Shown here piece by piece: positions 51,401-55,041 of a DNA stretch of 55,041 nucleotides. The stretch is from positions 83,226 to 138,266 of the forward strand of contig NZ_KB903813.1 in NCBI RefSeq assembly GCF_000379825.1. Reading direction: 5' to 3'. A model generated the notes under the pieces. It had not been told where the DNA came from and searched no databases. It saw nothing but the letters and a program-made list of their open reading frames with translations. A program made the translations under genes and the position numbers. The number at the start of each line of letters is the position of its first letter. Within the stretch, counting starts at the first letter, position 1. This DNA is from Longispora albida DSM 44784 (GTDB lineage Bacteria; Actinomycetota; Actinomycetes; Mycobacteriales; Micromonosporaceae).

Positions 51401-53395
51401 ATGGATACGGCGGATGGTTTCGTGAGCGTGGCCGTGGGTGATGCCCGGGCTGCCGGGTGGGCGCTGGTGTCGGCGATGGCGCGGCGTCTGCCTGCGCAGC
51501 TGCCGAGAGCTGCGTACCCGTTCACGAACCGGGTGGACACTCTCGCGCGGCTTGATGATCTTCTTATAGTCAATGGGCATGCCCCTCGCACGGGCCTGGT
51601 GTCGGGTGTCCCGGGGGTGGGTAAGAGCGCGGTGGTGGTGCAGTGGGCACGCGCGCAGCACGGCAGGTTCCTCGACGGGCAGCTGTATGCGCGGCTTGGG
51701 CCGCAGGGCTGCGGGGCGGGTGAGGCGCTGGAGGGGTTTCTCGCTGAGCTGGGCTGCCCTGCGGCGCTGATGCCGTCGACGGTGCAGGGGCGGCAGGCGA
51801 TGTACCGGACCCTGACGGAGGACAAGGACCTGCTCGTCATGATTGATGACGCGCAGGGCGAGGCAGATATCGAGCTGCTGACGCCTTCTTCGCCGCAGGC
51901 CGTGGTGGTTGTGACGAGCCGCCAGGTGCTGCCCGAGGCGATCGCGGGCCTGGGTGCGGAGTACGTGGCGGTCAGCCCGATGCCGGTCGGTGAGTGCGTG
52001 GCGATGCTCAAGGAGCGGCTCAGCGGCCCGCGTTTCACCGGGCAGGCAGCCGGTTTCCGGGAGCTGGCTGTTTTGTGCCGGGGTCTTCCTCAGGCGATCC
52101 TGCTGTCGGCGGCGCGTTTGTCCACCAGCGATTCGCTGAGCGTCGCGTGGTTGTGCGCGGAGCTTCGTGAGGCTGGGGCGGGCGGGCCGGTCGGCCGGCT
52201 GCTGGATCTGAGCTGCGAGGCGCTGGCGGATGAGGCTGCGGCGGTGTACCGGATCGCGGGCCTGCTGGGCGGTGAGGACCTGCCCTCGGATTTGATCGAG
52301 GTGGCGGCTGGCAGGCCGGTGCTGCGGGATCTGCGGGAGCTCACCCGCTTGCACCTGGCCTGCGAGACCGAGCCCGGCAGGTTCACCATCCTGGAAGCAG
52401 CGCGTGAGCACGCGGCGGCAGCCGGGCACAACGACCCAGCCGCCGCACTGATCGCCTGCAGGGCCGCCGGCTGGGCCTGGCAGATGGCGGCGGCTGCGGA
52501 CTATGCGACGACACCGGTACGGCTGAGGTATGCGCCGGAGCCTTCCTCGCGGCCGTTCTCGTCGAAGGGGCAGGCGCAGCGCTGGCTGGGCGCGCACCGC
52601 AAGCAGATGGTGCGTGTCGTTTCGTTGGGCGCCGCATACGGCTGTCATGAGCTGGTGTGGCAGCTCGCGGAGGCGATGTGGGCGCTGTTCGCGCACCGGC
52701 CGTTCCTGGAGGACTGGATTACCGTCCACGTCGCGGGGGCTGCGGCAGCGCAGGAGTCGGGCGCTGTTGCTGCTGAGGCGGCGATCCGGGCGCGGCTGGC
52801 CCGTGGATACGCCGAGCACGGGATGACCGCCCAGGCACATGAGCAGGCCGGATGGGCGGTCATGCTCGCGCAGGCGGCGTGGGACGACGGCGTGGAGCAC
52901 CGCGAGCGGCTCATGGGGATGGCGTACGAGTTCCAGGGGATCGTTCACCTGCATGCCGGTGAGCCAGCCGCCGCCGAGGTCAGCTTCCGCAAGGCTCTTG
53001 AGTTCAACGAATCCGTCGAGTACGACCGGGGGATCGCTCTGCAAAGCCTGCATCTGGGCAGGGCCCTGCTCGCGCAGGGCAAGACCCGGGAAGCGGCCGG
53101 CAGCATGCGCCGTTCTGTCCGGCACGCCACTGATACCGGGTCCGAAGCCCGGGCGTGTGCAGGCCTCGGCGCAGTCCTCCACGTGGCCGGCGAAACCAGC
53201 GAGGCGGCACAGCAGCTGCAGCACGCGCTCGCGATCGCTGAGGAACACGCGCTCGTGCGCCACCAGGGCGACATCCTCGCCGTGCTTGCCGCCATCGCCG
53301 CCGACGGCGGCAGGTCCAGTGAGGCTGAAGGCCTGCGGGCCCGTGCTACCGCCGCGTACATCGAAGCGGGTGCCGCTCAGGCCGCGGATGCCTGA
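51401..53395 (+). CDS. NB-ARC/TPR protein without a DNA-binding domain
   Basis: 664 residues from ATG 51401 (MDTADGFVSVAV), preceded by GGGGGA; the longer frame from 51344 lacks such a site. NB-ARC with Walker A GVPGVGKS (69-76) and Walker B LLVMIDDAQ, then a region resembling AfsR-type proteins (ARLSTSDSLSVAWLCAELRE) and TPR helices (about 480-640, EPAAAEVSFRKALEFNESVE, GETSEAAQQLQHALAIAEEH). There is no SARP winged helix and no toxin domain, so it may be a STAND regulator or sensor partner for neighbouring genes. Confidence 0.78.
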   Translation: MDTADGFVSVAVGDARAAGWALVSAMARRLPAQLPRAAYPFTNRVDTLARLDDLLIVNGHAPRTGLVSGVPGVGKSAVVVQWARAQHGRFLDGQLYARLGPQGCGAGEALEGFLAELGCPAALMPSTVQGRQAMYRTLTEDKDLLVMIDDAQGEADIELLTPSSPQAVVVVTSRQVLPEAIAGLGAEYVAVSPMPVGECVAMLKERLSGPRFTGQAAGFRELAVLCRGLPQAILLSAARLSTSDSLSVAWLCAELREAGAGGPVGRLLDLSCEALADEAAAVYRIAGLLGGEDLPSDLIEVAAGRPVLRDLRELTRLHLACETEPGRFTILEAAREHAAAAGHNDPAAALIACRAAGWAWQMAAAADYATTPVRLRYAPEPSSRPFSSKGQAQRWLGAHRKQMVRVVSLGAAYGCHELVWQLAEAMWALFAHRPFLEDWITVHVAGAAAAQESGAVAAEAAIRARLARGYAEHGMTAQAHEQAGWAVMLAQAAWDDGVEHRERLMGMAYEFQGIVHLHAGEPAAAEVSFRKALEFNESVEYDRGIALQSLHLGRALLAQGKTREAAGSMRRSVRHATDTGSEARACAGLGAVLHVAGETSEAAQQLQHALAIAEEHALVRHQGDILAVLAAIAADGGRSSEAEGLRARATAAYIEAGAAQAADA

Positions 53396-53424
53396 GTGTG
53401 CCCGGCTTGTGATTGCCCGCTCGC

Positions 53425-55041
53425 TTACTTGGCTGAGGAGGCGGCACCGGTCCACGGGGTGATGGTCAGGACAGCCTCGGCTTCTCCGGCGTGAAGAGCA
53501 GTGGTCGCCGGTCGCTGGCCGTTTCTCCACAACGCCAGCCATGCTGACGGGTGGCAGGTGGCGTCGGCCACTGCGCCTGCTGCTGTGCTGAGCCATGCGC
53601 TGCCGTCGCGTTCGAACAGGACGCACCGGGAGTCAGGCAGCGCGATGGCGGCGATGCGGGCGGCGGGCCAGGTAGCGAGCGTCTGCGCGGCCCACTGGTG
53701 TGGTGGCTGAGCTGGCCAGCCCGTGCGCCAGAGTACGGAGGCGGAGGCCAGGTACCGGGGAAGGGGCTCGCGGTCGGCGTCGGCGGCGAGGTGCCCTCCA
53801 GCGGTGTCCGGCGGGTACCTGTCCAGACGCACCAGGGTGCCTTCCACGCTGGAGTGGACCCGGAACGCCGTGGGTTCCGGGCAGGCATGTTCCGGCACGG
53901 GCACGGACCGGGATTCCGCCGGGTGGAGAGGTTCGGGCAGCTGCAGCAGCCGGTAGCACAGCGACCGCAGGACGCTGAGGGACCGGCCCGGCGGGGCGAA
54001 CACGCCTGCGGGCAGGCTGGCGGGTCCTGCGCTGATCGCTTCATCGATCTGCGCCCGCAGGCCAGTCTCCGGGTTGAGGTGGCGGGCTGTGCCCGCGAAC
54101 TGGTCAGCGGGCGATCCGGGGGCGACATGCCCGCTGCCGGATTCTGCCAGGAGGACCGGAACTCCCGCGCCCGCCGCGTACAGCGCGCACGAGCCGTAGT
54201 CGCCGATGAAAACGTCGGCAGCCGTGATGGCGGCACGCCACCCTTCGGCGGGAGGTATCAGGATCAGCCCAGCGCGTTCGGCACGCCGCAGCCACTGGCG
54301 GATCTGGAAACGTTGATACCGGGCCCACACATTCGGATGCATGATCATCGCTACCCGGTAGCCGTCGTACGGAAGCTCGTCCAGCAGTCGCCCGGCCAGA
54401 TCCGGCTGCCGCTCAAACAGCGAATCGTTCTCCCATGTGGACGACAGCACCACCATGCGGGCACCCTCGGGAACGCCGAACGCCTGCCGGTACTCGCCGC
54501 GCCGGTGGGAACTGGCCATGATCCGGTCGAAGCACGGATCTCCGGCTACCACCGCCCGCTCCGCGGCCTGCGGGCATTCCTCCCGCAGCCGGCTGAGCTG
54601 CCCGTGGTGCGGGAGCACGATGGCGGCCGGGATCACCCTGCCGTGATGCATCAGCTGGCTGGCTGCCAGGCCCGAGATGCCGCCGCCGGGAAGCAGCTTG
54701 CTGAACCCGGCCCCGTGAGGCAGTACCACCACCGGCGCCCGCAACCGGTGCAGCGCGCCGTTCGCGCTCGCCGACAACGCCAGCTTGAAAGGCTCATCAA
54801 CCGCCTTCTCCCATGGCAGCAGCCGCATCCCATGCACGTCCGCCAGCTCACGAGTGCCCGCCGCGTGCACCGAGCCCGGGGCGATTGTGAGCGAAACCGT
54901 GACCCGCGGATCGTCAGCGAAGATCGGCAGCACATCCAGCAGCCGGCCGACCGAGGTCACCGTGCGCGCGACGGCCAGGACCGGCTCCCGGCTCCCGGCT
55001 CCCGGCTCCCGGCTCCCGGCTCCCGGCTCCCGGCTCCCGGC
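53425..55041 (-). CDS. GT-B-like / CDP-glycerol glycerophosphotransferase-like protein (5' partial)
   Basis: The frame is open through 54960 (an internal GTG) to the window edge, and upstream residues VLAVARTVTSVGRLLDVLPI continue the family pattern, so the start is beyond the window. Motifs PVVVLPHGAGFSKLLPGGGI, VVAGDPCFDRIM, VVLSSTWENDSLF, HPNVWARYQR and DVFIGDYGSCALYAAGAGVP fit GT-B-like proteins related to CDP-glycerol glycerophosphotransferases and UDP-GlcNAc epimerases (some annotated as translation initiation factor 2 in databases). The last 150 residues are divergent. Substrate unknown. Confidence 0.7.
   Translation of the reverse strand, partial: AGSREPGAGSREPGAGSREPVLAVARTVTSVGRLLDVLPIFADDPRVTVSLTIAPGSVHAAGTRELADVHGMRLLPWEKAVDEPFKLALSASANGALHRLRAPVVVLPHGAGFSKLLPGGGISGLAASQLMHHGRVIPAAIVLPHHGQLSRLREECPQAAERAVVAGDPCFDRIMASSHRRGEYRQAFGVPEGARMVVLSSTWENDSLFERQPDLAGRLLDELPYDGYRVAMIMHPNVWARYQRFQIRQWLRRAERAGLILIPPAEGWRAAITAADVFIGDYGSCALYAAGAGVPVLLAESGSGHVAPGSPADQFAGTARHLNPETGLRAQIDEAISAGPASLPAGVFAPPGRSLSVLRSLCYRLLQLPEPLHPAESRSVPVPEHACPEPTAFRVHSSVEGTLVRLDRYPPDTAGGHLAADADREPLPRYLASASVLWRTGWPAQPPHQWAAQTLATWPAARIAAIALPDSRCVLFERDGSAWLSTAAGAVADATCHPSAWLALWRNGQRPATTALHAGEAEAVLTITPWTGAASSAK
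54981..55041. repeat. Heptanucleotide tandem repeat inside a gene
   Basis: Eight to nine head-to-tail copies of GGCTCCC running into the window edge. The repeat has no stop in any frame on the minus strand, so the gene at 53425 reads through it; a change of copy number not divisible by three would shift its frame. Confidence 0.7.

Noticed and set aside
51344-53395. SARP regulator
   Set aside because: No OmpR-like winged helix or BTAD domain; only NB-ARC and TPR parts.

Overview
This is high-GC actinobacterial DNA. A divergent WhiA-like sporulation regulator, a type VII secretion (ESX) mycosin locus, a SARP/AfsR-type regulator, replication-relaxation proteins and a polyketide-type biosynthetic locus all point to a filamentous actinomycete, perhaps of the Streptomycetaceae, Streptosporangiaceae or Thermomonosporaceae; the genus cannot be fixed from this window. 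Both window edges cut genes.

Layout. (1) 1-13.2 kb: the C-terminal part of a giant repetitive surface protein with a sortase-type tail, a small anchored DUF4352-like protein, a secreted RCC1-type propeller, a tRNA 3' remnant with its terminator, a frameshifted WhiA-like gene, a DUF805 membrane protein, two overlapping mini-ORFs, a secreted subtilase with FG-GAP-like C-terminal repeats, and a MucR-type regulator. (2) 13.9-19.8 kb: a tightly overlapping type II PKS/FAS-like operon (ACP, ketosynthase, catalytically dead ketosynthase partner, ketoreductase, phytoene-desaturase-like oxidoreductase, second SDR). (3) 19.8-25.1 kb, minus strand: an ESX-type satellite operon (membrane protein, two WXG100/EspC-like proteins, YbaB-like protein, mycosin, proline-rich PPE/EspB-like protein, small protein) with no EccC motor. 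(4) 25.2-34.1 kb: a DUF885 peptidase, a 50-aa secreted cysteine peptide, a large SARP-NB-ARC-TPR activator, and a minus-strand operon of two tandem 19-aa peptides ending in Gly-Ser-Cys-Ala, an attenuator hairpin, an E1/ThiF-like enzyme with a PqqD-like N-terminus, an LpxL/HtrB-like acyltransferase and an MFS exporter. (5) 34.7-42.8 kb: an integrative-element module (two hypothetical genes, tyrosine integrase, excisionase, two replication-relaxation proteins, an iteron-like region with eight exact CTCTCACA/TGTGAGAG sites). No transfer gene is visible. (6) 43-55 kb: accessory genes including an extra cis-prenyltransferase, a membrane-anchored nuclease-propeller-PH fusion, an antitoxin/PIN-like pair, a nuclease-STAND-TPR protein, an Mrr restriction enzyme, an NB-ARC-TPR protein, and a GT-B-like protein running into a heptanucleotide tandem repeat at the window edge.

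Most interesting reading. The operon at 30.5-34.1 kb looks like a RiPP locus: tandem near-identical precursor peptides, a leader-recognition plus adenylating enzyme, an acyltransferase of a family that uses acyl-ACP, and an exporter. The type II PKS operon 14 kb away could supply that acyl-ACP, and the SARP protein lies between them. A polyketide-RiPP hybrid lipopeptide is therefore a coherent but unproven hypothesis. A second focus is the cluster of nuclease and NTPase fusions at 44-53 kb next to a mobile-element replication module, which looks like a defence island.
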